In this document: positions 23,109 to 35,226 of the stretch, in pieces
How positions within the stretch are numbered: the first letter of the stretch is position 1
How the letters are laid out: each line of letters opens with the position of its first letter
NCBI RefSeq assembly: GCF_001411555.2
Contig: NC_049912.1
Span: forward strand, 1,815,001 to 1,879,000
Origin: Juglans regia
Taxonomy: Eukaryota; Streptophyta; Magnoliopsida; Fagales; Juglandaceae
Length of the DNA stretch: 64,000 bases
Reading direction: 5' to 3'
Notes under the pieces: generated by a model
What the model was told of the DNA's origin: nothing
The model's input: only the letters and a program-made list of their open reading frames with translations
The model's database searches: none
Made by a program: the position numbers and the translations under genes

Positions 23109-23810
23109 GTGGTTGCTCGAGATGCATCGTAATTTTAATTTTAGGAGCTTGTTTGTTTCATAGTAGTTATTTTCAGATCTATTTTTCTGCTCTCTGGTGG
23201 AGATAGTGATCTTTTGGTTTGTTTAAGGACCCATGGCCATCCCCACTGGGACTTCTTTCCTGTTAATAGTTAATACTACACTTGGTTGAACTGCTTTTCC
23301 ATTTTCTTTTTCCTCGAGGTAAAATGGCTAGCTTTTGGAGTTAGATTGCAGTTGGGGTGAAGGGAAGAGAGTAAAAGGAGTCATTGAGACTGTAGTTCCA
23401 TATATTTTAGAATTATTGTGACAGTTATTGCTGCATCTCCTAACACATGATGAACTCTTTCTGGAACCCAAAATTTGTTTTAAGGCAGTCAAACTTAGCC
23501 GCAGGACATATTTAATGAGAAATCTGTTATAGTAAAGGCAGAATTCAAGAGTTAAAGGTAGCAACTCTTGTTATGAAATCTATTTTAAAAACTATAGTGG
23601 CCCTACAAACTGACTTTGACAATTGGTTACTATATAAATACTTTTGATTAAACATAAATTTATAAATTAATATTATTTAATAATACGATATATTTATTTT
23701 ATTATTAAAATAATTTTATATTCTAAGATATTATTTCAAGTAGTATTACTTTATAAATTTTATTTTTTAAGATTTTCAAATATTACCTGCCTTTCTTTAG
23801 TTATTTATTA

Positions 23811-24088
23811 GGATAATGCTAGAGCCACTAAGCTCCCGTTGGAGCTATCGTTAGGCTTTTTATATTTTTTTTTACATAGATTTTTTAACACTTACTATTT
23901 TTAAAAATAAAAAAACTCACAATATCATTAAAAAAATATTTAAAATATTTTTATAAGTTTTTTTTATTTTTTTTAGAATATTTAAAAGTGTTAAAAAATC
24001 TATATTAAAAAAAAACAAAAAAAAAAAAGCATAAAAATTTTAACTAGAGCTCTCAGCGGAACCTCTTCGATAACTCTAGCATTATCCT
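23811..24088. mobile_element. hAT-like MITE (278 bp)
   Basis: Inverted ends GGATAATGCTAGAG (23811-23824) and CTCTAGCATTATCC (24074-24087), flanked by the 8-bp direct repeat ATTTATTA at 23803-23810 and 24089-24096. Very AT-rich inside, no coding. An 8-bp target duplication fits hAT elements. Confidence 0.85.
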
Positions 24089-24351
24089 ATTTATTAATAA
24101 TTTTATTTTTTAACTATTTATTGTTATTATTGAAATCTGATATAACAACTGGTCAAATTATTAATTAGTTGACAGAAAAATAAAAAAGAAGGAAATTGTA
24201 TGACTCGGATTACTAAAAAAGCAAGAGTCCTATAGATGTTCGATTGCGGAAAATTTTTCTGAATTCCGTACTGTTACAGTGTTTCCCACGTTCAGAGGAA
24301 GGTATCCAAAAAAAAGAAAACAAAAGGAAGAAAGAGCGAGCCAAAACAACA

Positions 24352-24454
24352 ATGGCGATGTCTCGCGTACGGAGACAACCCTCTTTCCCCGACGACGGCC
24401 CTGAGTTCTTCAAAGTATTTCTCCCATTTACTAGCTCTCACCAAATGGTACGCA

Positions 24455-24492
<38 letters not shown>

Positions 24493-27470
24493 GAGTTTTC
24501 TAATAATTGGTGGGCAGGAGACTTTTCTTATTCAAGATTTTGTTTTTTGTTTTGCATCTAACAGAAAATGACTCTTTTTTCCTTTTTATTCATAAACTCG
24601 TAAAATTAGTTGTATGAATATATCATGTTCTTTCTTTTTTTTGGACCAAATTCGCAAAATCTTGCGACTCTGTTTTGTTACGAGCATGGTTAATTGACAA
24701 TAGATAAATAAAAAAATCTATTCATCATCCCATAATATGGTATTAGATGATAGATTCACAAATGAAATATAATAAATAGTCTCTGATCATCTATTGCAAC
24801 ATCATAAAATGATGAGGGAATTAGGATGATGAGTAGAATTACTCTAGATAAAAATTGTTATCCAAGATTTAATTTTACATATAACCGTGAAGTGCGTAAA
24901 TATTGCGTAATCGCTTTGAAAAAGAGTGGGGTCTATTATTAAAAAATTAATTTTTTTCATATGAGTCTCATGTTTTATTTTTTTTAAAACGATTACGCAG
25001 CGGTTGCACAATTCACGATTGCAAATATCTTTTATAAACAGCTTAAAATGTCCATGCAGGTGAGGTTAGGATGGTATCAGGAGTGTCAATATTTCCAATG
25101 TATGCATGATAAGAAGATGTTAATGCTAATATAAATATAAATGATTAAACTGCCTCTTCCCATCTCCTTAACTTTTTGAGACAATTGGTAATTCTACGTG
25201 ATATTAAATGTCATGAGTTCTACATATGTCAGATTCAGTGTTTGGTATTGGTTCTTATAAAAAAAAAAGTATATATATATATATATATATATCATGAGTT
25301 CGAACTCTCACTTTAACACTTCACCTCATTTGTTAAATATTCTCCTTATTGAACCCCTTATTAAGGGAGAGTCTAGCTTACATGTAAGAGGGAGTAACTT
25401 TTTCAGTTAACTTTCCCACTTTTATATTTATATTCCCATGTTTCTACAAGCTGTTTTATTTATTCTTTTTATGCTAAATTTTGTTAGATTCTCACTGTTT
25501 TATTTATTCTCACATGACAATAGATTCTAATTTTGTTAGGTTCTTTCTAGAACAGTAGAACTTCCACAGGTCATTACTCTTCTCATGTTGGCTTTATTTT
25601 ATCCTAAAACATCATATGTATTCAAAGGAAACATCCTAATAATCAATATGATACAGATTAGAGCGTGTGAAGCACACTAGATAGGAATGAGTATTTTGCG
25701 TTTTCTTTTACTGGTAGATAGACTGCTTGATATCTGATGAAATCCCAATCTATTTTGTGATGCAGTCCATACCACCTGCCTTTATCAAGCACTTCAATGG
25801 AACTATCCCAAAGAAGGCCATTCTCATTGATCATACTGGAAATTCTTGGACTGTCGGACTGGAACAAATTAACAGGCGCTTGTGTTTTAAGTATGGCTGG
25901 CAACAGTTTGCAAGTGATCATTCTCTGGAATTTGGCGACTTCATAATTTTCAAATACACTAAAAGTTGTATGTTTAAGGTCAAGATATTCAATAAAACTG
26001 GATGCATGAAGTATGAAGCTGAAGCTACCGGTAAGACTATTCCATTTGTGACTTTTGAAGAAGATACTATAGCAGAGAGGGTTTGTGGCAGATTGACTCG
26101 TGCCGGCAAGCGAAAGCTTTTGGAGATATGCCTCGAGAAAAATGAAGAAGCAGGTGGTAAGTTGTAGTTAATACTTGTTATTCTCAACTAGCCTTTCTCC
26201 CATATTTTCGTTTTGTATAAAATTCATACAAATGATATATTTATAAATTTTTCTGCTCACAGGTTTGTCTAAAGCTGGTCGACAAACATCAAGAACAATT
26301 GTTGAACAAAAAACGAGCATTGATGTTGCCCGATTTGTCACTCCAAAGAATCCGTATTGTGTGGTGTCCATTTCTAACCGTGACAAAAATTTCACTGTGA
26401 GTTTTCTGGTATCGTATCTTGCGGCGTTTATTTATTGTTTTCTGCAACATCTATTGGGTATGTTGGGATTTTGGTATATTGAGGGTGAGGTTTGAGCAGG
26501 TTGTTCAGATTTGATGATATATTCTGAGTGCAAGGATCAATGATGGACTGCAGTGAGATGTATATTTACTCTCTTCTTTTTTCTTTTCTTTTTTTTTTTT
26601 TTTTTTTTTTTTTTTTGTTTTTGACTTCTGGGTATATCTATTTTGATATTGGAAGAAAGAGTGAGAAGGTTATTGAGTTTTTTTTTTTTTTTTTTTTTTT
26701 GCAGATAGTTAGATGAAGAGGCTATCATTTTATTTTGTTTCCTTTCATTGTAAATGTATTGAATGTTTTGCCTCCGGGAAACTTCAAGTTTAGAAACATC
26801 TTGAAGTATCATCTTGGACGAGCGGAGTAAAAGCTGAGCCGGATAGAAGAACATCAACACTCTACCATTTGTCTTAGAAGATTCATCTTTTTGGAAAACA
26901 ACACCTAGTTTTTTTCGAAAGTCTGTTGGGGTGAAACAAAAGTGATTTCTATTCATGTAACATAATCCTAGATTATATCAAAACCTCCAAAGGAATTATT
27001 ACTTTTAATTGACCCTTGCCCTATATGTTGTTTGTATATATCAAAATAATTCCCCTCCCATTGTGAGTTAACAGTTATATTGCCATGTTGATGTGCTTTT
27101 GTAAATGTTAGAAAGAATAGATTTCTCATGTTCTTTCTCGTTGCAGTGTCTTCATAAATCGGTGGTGGAGGCATTTAACATTAAACTGAATCAAGACATG
27201 GTGATTTGCAGTCCGAATGAAGAGAAGTTCCCTGTGAAAATCGTGATTTGGAAAAGTGGCCGAATCATTATTTCTAAGGGGTGGTCTGCTTTTGCCAGGA
27301 AGAACAATGTTCAACCTAAAGACCAATGTGTGTTTGAGTTTGTCCTCGGAAGAGGAAATATATGCAGCGAAATGCGTGTTCAAATTCTTCAAGGGAAGGC
27401 GAGATTAGAGGAACTCTCTAAGCATCGGTATCAGTACAGGAAGAAGAAGGCATGGTTTGCAAACCTCTAG
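24352..27470 (+). CDS. REM-type B3 transcription factor with two B3 domains (gene C)
   Basis: Four exons: 24352-24447, 25766-26156, 26263-26396, 27147-27470; 315 codons including TAG, all joins in phase. Exon 1 encodes MAMSRVRRQPSFPDDGPEFF. B3 domain 1 is residues about 18-118 (FFKVFLPF... YGWQQFASDHSLEFGDFIIFKY). B3 domain 2 is about 190-298 (NPYCVVSISNR... KGWSAFARKNNVQPKDQCVFEF). The basic C-terminus (YQYRKKKAW) may help nuclear entry. It is clearly diverged from genes A and B but has the same exon plan, with introns after the first strand of each B3. Intron 1 holds a MITE (24870-25030) and an AT repeat. Intron 3 holds two long T runs (26588-26616, 26679-26700). The same exon 1 survives as orphans upstream of genes A and B. 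Confidence 0.85.
24870..25030. mobile_element. MITE family 2, copy in gene C intron 1
   Basis: Pattern: CCGTGAAGTGCGTAAATATT, then a central TATTAAAAAATTAATTTTTT block, then GATTACGCAGCGGTTGCACA and CACGATTGCAAATA. The ends are imperfect inverted repeats. Relatives are at 27782, 34167 and 57737. Confidence 0.75.
25270..25292. repeat. (AT)n microsatellite
   Basis: Eleven AT units in intron 1 of gene C. Other AT runs lie near 34077-34095, 33234-33247 and 57705-57734. Confidence 0.9.
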
Positions 27471-27781
27471 GCTGTAAGTACAGTGCTTTCTCTCAAGGAT
27501 CGTTTTAGTCAGGTTGTAGTGTTTCATACTCTAGTGTATTATCTAATATGTATATACGATCGAGTTTTGTTCATTTATTCTTAAATATCATTGCTGTTGA
27601 CTCGAAACTGGTTTCACTTCTTTTGATGATCAAGAACAAATTAGCGCTTGGGGTTTCTGGTTTTGTATGTTGGTTATAGTTGAAGTTACAGGCATAATTT
27701 GTTGTTCATTTTGTAATACCCGTGAGGGCGCCCTCTAAACAACTAAGGAATTCTAGCATGGAACCCCTCTCCGAGATTGAG

Positions 27782-30700
27782 TAATTCTACGTACAATAAT
27801 GAAGTGTGTAAACGTCGCGTAATCTTGTTAAAAAAGAATAGAGTCTACTATTAAAAAATTAACTTTTTTCATGTAGGTCTCATGTTTTATTCATTTTTTT
27901 CAAAGCAATTACGCGATAGTTACATAATTCACAGTTGCCATCAAGGAAGAATAAAATGCCATCAATTTGCCAACTCATAGCTAACGGCATACTTGATATA
28001 TGCCAGGATTTGTGCAAGCTTGAATTATGGATTAGTTTTTACAATTCTTGACTTTTACGTTGTTTAGTTTTCATACTTAGCATTCTCTGTTTTTTGTATA
28101 TAAACTGATTTTGTAAACGAAATGAATGTGTATGAAATCCAATTAAAGTTGTCTTTTCTTTTATGTTGTCAAGAGAGCCAATCTCTACCGAGTAACATTC
28201 TTCATCCTGGACCATGTCTTCTTCTGCATCCTCTGAACCCGATCATAACCATTAACGCTGCTACTACCATCAACGAGAAGCTTATCCCATCTATTTTTCC
28301 ACAATGGAGAGCACAGTTTGAGGCATTGCTTATTGGCTATGATCTCATGGATTTTGTAACCGGCAAACTTCAATGTCCTGCCATTGATGCCGAACAGTCT
28401 TCATGCCTTGGTAGCCTCCACCTCCACCTCCACCACGATCACACTGTTACTTGCTTCCTATAAAACATCTCATGAAGCATGAACCAAACTCACTTGCCTT
28501 TATACAAGGAAGTCTCGCACCTGCGCGATGCAGTTGAAGGAAGATCTCACACTCAACAATCATGGGAATCGCACTGTCACTGAATTTCTACAAGCTATAA
28601 AACTCATCGCTGATGAACTGGCCATAATTGATCATCTCGTCTCTGATGACGACTTGACCCTTTATATCCTCAATGGTTTGGGTCCTGAGTATCGAGAGAT
28701 TGCTACTCCCATACGAGCTCGAGAAAACTCTCTTAGGTTTGAGGAGCTCCATGATTTGCTAGTTGGCCACGAGAGTTATCTCCATCGTTTGGATCAACAA
28801 GCTACACAGAACTTGGTTGCTACTACAAATTTCAGCCAACGAAAGGGAGGCTCATCTGGATCTAATGGCCAATGTTCCTCATCTAATAAAGGTCGTGACC
28901 AGGCCAAATGCTCCAACAATGGTTTGGGCTTCAGGAAATATAAACCAAAATGTCAGCTATGTGATCAATTTGGTCACACTGCCAAAACCTATCCGAAGCA
29001 TTCTCCCAATGATTTTTCGACAAACTGTGTTGCCTTCTCAAAAAGCAAAGATGAGAAATGGTAGTTGACTTGGCTGCATCACACAATATGACCATTGATC
29101 TCTCAAATCTTTCAATCCACTCCGAATATGACGGTACTGATGAAGTAATGATTGGGTCATTATCTTTTGCCTCTTCCCATCGTATTTTTCATTTGCGAGA
29201 TACTCTCTGTGTTCCCACTATTAAAAAAAAAATCTCATATCTGTTCATCACTTTACCAAAAAAAAAATAATGTCTATTTGGAGTTTCACCCTTCTTATTT
29301 TTTTATGAAGGATCGGATCACGGGGGTGACACTACTCAAAGGAGAATGTGAAGACGGTGTGTACCCTTTGCCAGAAACAATGGCTACGGTATCAAAACCA
29401 ACAATTGCTTATGTTCATGAACGTACTAGGGCAGATGGTTGGCACAAGCGTCTTGGTCATCCCTCTTCAAAAATTGTCCAACATTTTATTTGCACTTTTT
29501 CTTTGCCTACTAATAAAAATGGACATTCATCTCTTTGTGTCTCATGTTCTCAAAACAAAGTGCATCGCCAAATGTTCCAACCTCACAGTTTAAAAAGCAC
29601 GGTACCACTGCAATTAATCTATACAGATGTTTGGGGTCCCTCTCATGATATTGGTATTGATGGTTCAAAATACTACATTATTTTTGTTGACCATTATACC
29701 AAATATATATGGCTTTATCCCATATCTCATAAATCCAGTGTTCAAACTATATTTCCTCAATTTCGAAATCTTGTGAAAAATAGATTTAATGCCAAAATCA
29801 AAAGCATATATTCCGATAATGGAGGTGAATATATTGCTCTAAAAAATTATTTATCTGTTCACGGCATCGGCCACTATACCACTGCTCCCCACACCCCACA
29901 ACAAAATGGCATGTCTGAAAGACGACATCGCCATCTTGTTGAAGCCGGACTTACACTCCTCCACGATGCCCATATGCCTCTTTCCTATTGGCCATATGCT
30001 TTTCAAGCTGCTGCTTACTTAATCAACCGAATGCCAACATCAACGTTGAACAATAAAACTCCATTTGAGATGATGTTTCATCAGACTCCCAATTACATGA
30101 AATTGAAGCAGTTCGGGTGCCTTTGTTACTCTTTAACACGGCCCTATAACAAGCATAAGCTCAAGCCCAAATCAGTGCTGTGTATTTTCGTGGGCTACTC
30201 CCTCACCCAAAACGCATACCTTTGTCTTGAGCTCACTACCCATCGGCTTTATCACTCCCGACCTGTGATTTTTGATGAAAAAAATTTCCCTTGACTCCAC
30301 TAAAATCAACTTCCTCAGAAATTTCCAAAATCGACACACCCACTCTGGATAAGATGCCATCTGTGGTATTCTCTCTGCCGACACTACCTCATTAACCACC
30401 ATTGGTGCCACACGTTTTAGCACTGGGTATCACTGATTCTTCATTGCCTTTGGTTGACTTGCCTCCAACATCGGCTTCTTCACAGGTAACTCAACTTCCT
30501 TCTCTTTCTTTAGATCCACCCGAAACTCACTCACAACACACAAGTGCAGAACGTGTCTCTGAGTTACCCACCAATATTGAATCTCGCTCACACAATATGG
30601 TCACTAGATCAATGAACAATATTTATAAATAAAAAAAAATGGTTTTGGTCACCAAACACCCCATACCCCCATCCTTGGAACCAAACACTGTGAATTAAGC

Positions 30701-32460
30701 CCTTTCTGACCCAAAATGGTGCGATGCTATGTCATCTGAGCTCACGGCTCTTATGCGCCATGATACTTGGCAGCTGGTCCCTCCTTCACGGAAATGCAAT
30801 ATTATTGGATGTAAATGAGTTTTTCGAGTCAAACGACTTGCTGATGGCTCAATTGATAGATTTAAAGACAGACTAGTGGCAAATGGCTTTAATCAAAGAC
30901 CTGGGTTGGACTATACTCAGACTTTTAGTCCTGTAGTCAAACTAGTGACAATCCAAACAGTGTTATCCATTACTGTGATGCAAGGTTGGCCGCTAAGACA
31001 ACTAGACGTCAATAATGTTTTTCTACATGGCCATCTTACAGAGGAAGCATACATGACACAACCTCCAGGTTTTCGGGATCCATCAAAACCTGATCATGTT
31101 TGTTGTCTTAGAAAAGCAATATATGGCCTTAAACAAGTACCACATGCTTGGTATCTTGCTCTCAAACAAGCTCTACTGGAATTTGGTTTTGTTAACACCA
31201 AGTTTGACTCATAATTGTTTGTGTATACTGCTGGGTCAATAATTGCTTATTTTCTGGTGTATGTTGATGACTTGATCATTACAGGCAATGACTCTATTTT
31301 TGTTGCAAGTATCATAAAAAAACTTGGGGAAAAATTCTCTCTCAAAGACTTGGGACCCTTACATTTTTTCCTTGGCATTGAGGTAATTCATACAAGCAAT
31401 GGTCTGTTTCTAGCTCAACATAAATACATTAGAGATCTCCTGGCAAGAACAAGCATGGATGGTGCCAAGGATGTAACCACTCCACTATCAACTTCGGTTT
31501 CCTTGAAGTCCAGATGGATCAGCGACTGTTGACTCTACTGAGTATCACCGTGTACTTGGTGCCTTACAATATCTCTCGCTTACTCGGCCTGACATCAATT
31601 TTGCAGTGAACAAACTCTCACAATTCATGCACTGTCCAACTTCAAATCACTAGACTGCCACAAAAAGGTTACTGCGTTATCTCAAGAATACAATTTTTTA
31701 CGGCATCACCATCAATAAAACCATTAGTCCATCTCTTACATGTTATTCCGATGCGGACTGGGCTGGAAACTTGGATAATAGAAGCTCCACATCAGTGTAT
31801 TTAATCATGCTTGGTTCAAATCCTATCTCTTGGAGTTCCAAAAAGCAACGTGCCATTGCAAGATCATCCACGGAAGTTGAGTACCGAGCTCTAGCAACAG
31901 CAGCCTCTGAATCCATGTGGATCCTCTCACTTTTCAGTGAAATGAAGTTCTCACTTCCCAAACCGCCAATGCTCTTGTGCGACAATCTTGGTACAACTCA
32001 TCTTAGCTTCAATCCTGTCCAACATTCGAGAATGAAGCACATTCAAATTGATTTACACTTTGTTCGGGACTTGGTTCAAAAAAATGCACTCAATGTTCGT
32101 CATGTACATATAAATGATCAGCTTGTAGATTTACTCACAAAACCACTTTCAAGACAACGAACAGATTATCTAAGGACCAAGATCGGTCTCACCGATGGTA
32201 GCCCGTTCTTGCGGGGGTGTATCAAGGAAGAATCAAATGCCATCAATTTGCCAACTCATAGCTAACGGCAGACTTGATACATGCCAGGATTTGTGCAAGC
32301 TTGAATTATGGATCAGTTTTTACAATTCTTGACTTTTACGTTGTATAGTTTCCATACTTAGCATACTCTATTTTTTGTATATAAACTGAATTTTGTAAAT
32401 GAATGAATGTGTATGAAATCCAATTAAAGCTGTGTGTCTTCTCTTTTAGTTGCAAATATA
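27782..32460. mobile_element. MITE family 2, split by a copia element
   Basis: The left part, 27782-27938, has AATGAAGTGTGTAAACGTCG, the TATTAAAAAATTAA core and ATTACGCGATAGTTACATAA. The last bases (GCAAATAT) lie after the copia element at about 32452-32460. The shared GTTGC at 27934-27938 and 32449-32453 is the target duplication of the inserted copia element. Confidence 0.75.
27939..32448 (+). mobile_element. Ty1/copia retrotransposon, two LTRs, degenerate
   Basis: LTRs of about 225-231 bp lie at 27939-28163 and 32218-32448, differing by roughly 5 percent by eye. Target duplication GTTGC on both sides. After the left LTR, TGTTGTCAAGAGAGCC resembles the usual tRNA-Met primer site. Gag is at 28193-29064 with a zinc knuckle in which the last Cys is Tyr (CQLCDQFGHTAKTY). 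Integrase is at 29240-30290 with HKRLGH, CVSC, YTDVWGP, IYSDNGGEY and QQNGMSERRHRHL. RT is at 30770-31540 with LDVNNVFLHG, GLKQ and YVDDLII. RNase H is at 31740-32210 with DADWAG and a late LVDLLTKPL. A purine tract GCGGGGG precedes the right LTR. Stops at 31213 and several frameshifts show it is inactive. Confidence 0.93.
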
Positions 32461-32615
32461 TTTCCCCCTAAATTAAAGACAGCATGGTCATAAAAAGGAC
32501 TAGCTCATTCCGTGCTTAAGTGATTGTTCATGTTCTCTTTCCGACTTTGGATCATTCGGCCATTGTTCTTGACCAATGTGTGTAAAAACCGATGTCACTC
32601 TGGCCTACTACCACT

Positions 32616-33472
32616 AGGGGTGTAACCGGTTCGAATCGGTCCGGTTTTGGACAAAATTTAGGACTGAACCGGTATGTACTGATTTTGTATTTTTCGAAAC
32701 CAATTACCTACCGATTACCCTCCTAAACCTGTACTTCCAGTTTTACCGGTTTCCAGTCCGGTCCGGTTCGGTTTTCCAGTTTTTTTAAAATGTAAGTTTC
32801 ACAATTTGTCATTAAAAATTGTTTAAAAAAAAAACGAAAAAAAGAAAAACTGATTTAAAAAAAACTGTTTTATATTTTTATTAATATATTAGACTATATA
32901 ATAGTATTAATATTAGACTATTGGTATAGTTATAAGTTATATATTAATATTAATTATAAACTATATATTTAATATTAGTATTAGTTATAAACTTGTAGTA
33001 TTAATTATAAGTATAACTATAGTCATTAGTCTATATTAGACTATTAGACTATTAGACTATTAGTATTAGTTATATACTTTTAGTGATTTATTATTAACAT
33101 TTTATGTAATAATTTATAAATTATAATAAGAAATTATTTCATATATGAATATATATAATTATATATTATATATAAAAATTTCACGTAAAAATTTATAATT
33201 ATACATAATATATAAAACTTATATATATTAATATATATATATATATAATATTTTGTATAAAACTTATATATACAATAATACAAATATTATTTTTTATATA
33301 TAATTTTTATCAATCGGTCCGGTCCAATCCAAAAAATCTTAAAACCGGAACTGGACCGGAACAGGCCGGTTTTCACATTCTAAGAACCGGTCTCAGACCG
33401 GACCGGTTCAAAACCGATCAAACTGATCCGATCCGATCCGGATCAATTTTTCGATTTGAATTTACACTTCTA
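32616..33472. mobile_element. CCGGTT-rich non-autonomous element with 9-bp target duplication
   Basis: The direct repeat ACTACCACT is at 32607-32615 and 33473-33481. The ends are weak inverted repeats (AGGGGTGTAA; reversed right end TAGAAGTGTAAA). Both outer 150-bp arms are rich in CCGGTT/GGTCCGG words, mainly inverted relative to each other. The middle is extremely AT-rich with ATTAGACTATTAG repeats. No coding. A 9-bp duplication would fit a Mutator-like element. Confidence 0.72.
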
Positions 33473-33592
33473 ACTACCACTTCCCATTTGTGGCACTCTG
33501 GCCTGCATTTTGCCTGCTTCTAACTATTCTCTAACCACAAATCTCCCCACACGTACAGTACTCTCTTACTTTCTTTTTTGCATGCTTTTCGA

Positions 33593-33805
33593 CAAAAAAC
33601 TATTTAATCTTATTTATTTTCATAATTATTCTCATCTCATCTAATTATTATAAATTTTTTAAATTTTTACATAAAATAGAATAAATAATTTAAAATTTTC
33701 AAATCTCAAAATAAAAATAATATTTTATAAAAATATTTTATTTAATTTTTAATTTTAATTTTAACTCAACTTATCTCATTTGTAAAAACAAACGAAACAA
33801 GATTT
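33593..33805. mobile_element. MITE family 1-like copy
   Basis: AT-rich block with TTATTCTCATCTCATCTAAT on the left and TCAACTTATCTCATTTGTAA on the right, matching 58440-58655 closely and 9293-9660 loosely. Confidence 0.6.
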
Positions 33806-34072
33806 GTCCAAAACCGGCCTTCAACATTAATAGGCATATAGTATATAAATATATATGGTGTATTATTTAGATTAATTGCCCCTTTGTCGATTGAATAACT
33901 ATCATGTAAAGAATTTTAATTACTTTTGGGTTCTATACATTAACGTCACAATGCAAATATAAATGCAATAACGTCAAATTAAATGACATTAAAAGGTAAT
34001 ATTCATGATGCTTTGAAATTTTATATGGCTACAATGGATTACGTACGAAGCAAGTTGTACGTACGTGTTCAC

Positions 34073-34109
<37 letters not shown>

Positions 34110-34166
34110 AGTAACTTTATAAGTAGTAAAACCCTATCTATTTATTGGATCCCGTGTTTTGCTGTC

Positions 34167-34330
34167 AGTAATATTATATACAGTCATATAATACGTAAAT
34201 ATTATACAGTCGTTTTGAAAAAGAATGATATTTATTATTAAAAAATTAATTTTTTATATAAATTTTATATTTATTTTTTTTAAAATAATTATACAACCCT
34301 TACACATTTATAACTATAACTATCATTTTT
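34167..34330. mobile_element. MITE family 2 copy
   Basis: AATATTATATACAGTCATAT at the left, the TATTATTAAAAAATTAATTT core, and ACAACCCTTACACATTTATA on the right. More worn than the copy at 24870. Confidence 0.65.
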
Positions 34331-35111
34331 TATAAAAAAAAAATTATAAATATCATTTCTCGTATTTCAAAACGAACACATTGCATGATCCTTATGAATG
34401 CCACTTATGTATGAAGTCATAGAGAACAATATTTAATTAATTAATATCTTATTATTAGACCTAAAAATCCTCTTTACCACATTTAATGCAGACTAGAGAC
34501 AGTTAGATAAATTTAGAATATATAGACCAAGTCAAATGTCAGATTTTCCTTGTACCAGTAGAGATCAAACTCGATCTCATTAACATCTTTTGTAATTTCC
34601 GTTCTAATTCCCAGGTCTTTAAACGTGCTACTGCATGCATGCTGTTTGGTCTGCAACTGCATGCAAACAAACGTCCGGTGCCTCTGTCTTGAGTCGTTTG
34701 GCCTTGTTTGTCCCAATCCCACGTGATCCAAAGGCGCTGTGCTGGCCTTCTTCGGATAACATCGTCGTTTCACTGCCCCCCTCCCCCGGCATGCAACAGA
34801 TTCATGTACTGTTAACATATCGTCCATTTCATAATTAAATAGTGTCATTTTATTAAAAATATTAAAATATTTTTGTTTAAAATTTGATTTTACATAATTA
34901 TCGTTAATTTAATTTATAAAAACCTGTTAAAACAAAAAAAAAAAAAAAAAAAAAAAAAAATTCTACTTCTATTCTTATTTAAAACCTCAAATTACTTGAT
35001 CTGTTGGGCCAACCGGCCGGCCAACAGAAATTTCACGTCTGGAAGGAGGTATGCAAGTTAATTCAGCTTTATTAATGTCTAGTTTGATTTCCACTAATTT
35101 GTTCTTCCTAG
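34331..35111. other. intergenic, upstream of the WD40 gene
   Basis: AT-rich sequence. A more GC-rich patch at 34620-34800 has chance frames on both strands but no recognisable protein. A run of 27 A occurs at 34934-34960. No RNA gene seen. Confidence 0.6.
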
Positions 35112-35226
35112 TATATATACATATATACGTATTCAAGAATCCATATATACCATCTTTTTTTCTTTTTTTTTGTTTTTTGGTTCTTGTTCTTCTTGTACGT
35201 GTAGCGAGAAATATTACGTACTGTGC
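35112..35226 (+). promoter_or_regulatory. core promoter and leader of WD40 gene
   Basis: TATATATACATATATAC at 35112-35128 is a TATA candidate, followed by a strongly pyrimidine-rich stretch (35153-35200) that could be the start region and leader, ending at the ATG at 35227. Confidence 0.45.

Larger units (their letters stand above)
19157..23110 (+). repeat. tandem duplication unit 2 (REM gene B)
   Basis: Second copy of the unit starting near 9770. It matches unit 1 through promoter, leader, exon 1, exon 2, exon 3 and last exon, but lacks the two exons that code for the middle B3 domain of gene A, the second first exon and the LINE. Confidence 0.85.

Noticed and set aside
28122..32265. Copia frames as separate host genes
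   Set aside because: They lie between two matching LTRs with a target duplication and carry gag, integrase, RT and RNase H motifs.
34513..34848. 111-codon minus-strand frame upstream of the WD40 gene
   Set aside because: No known domain, overlaps another frame on the plus strand, and lies in probable promoter DNA.
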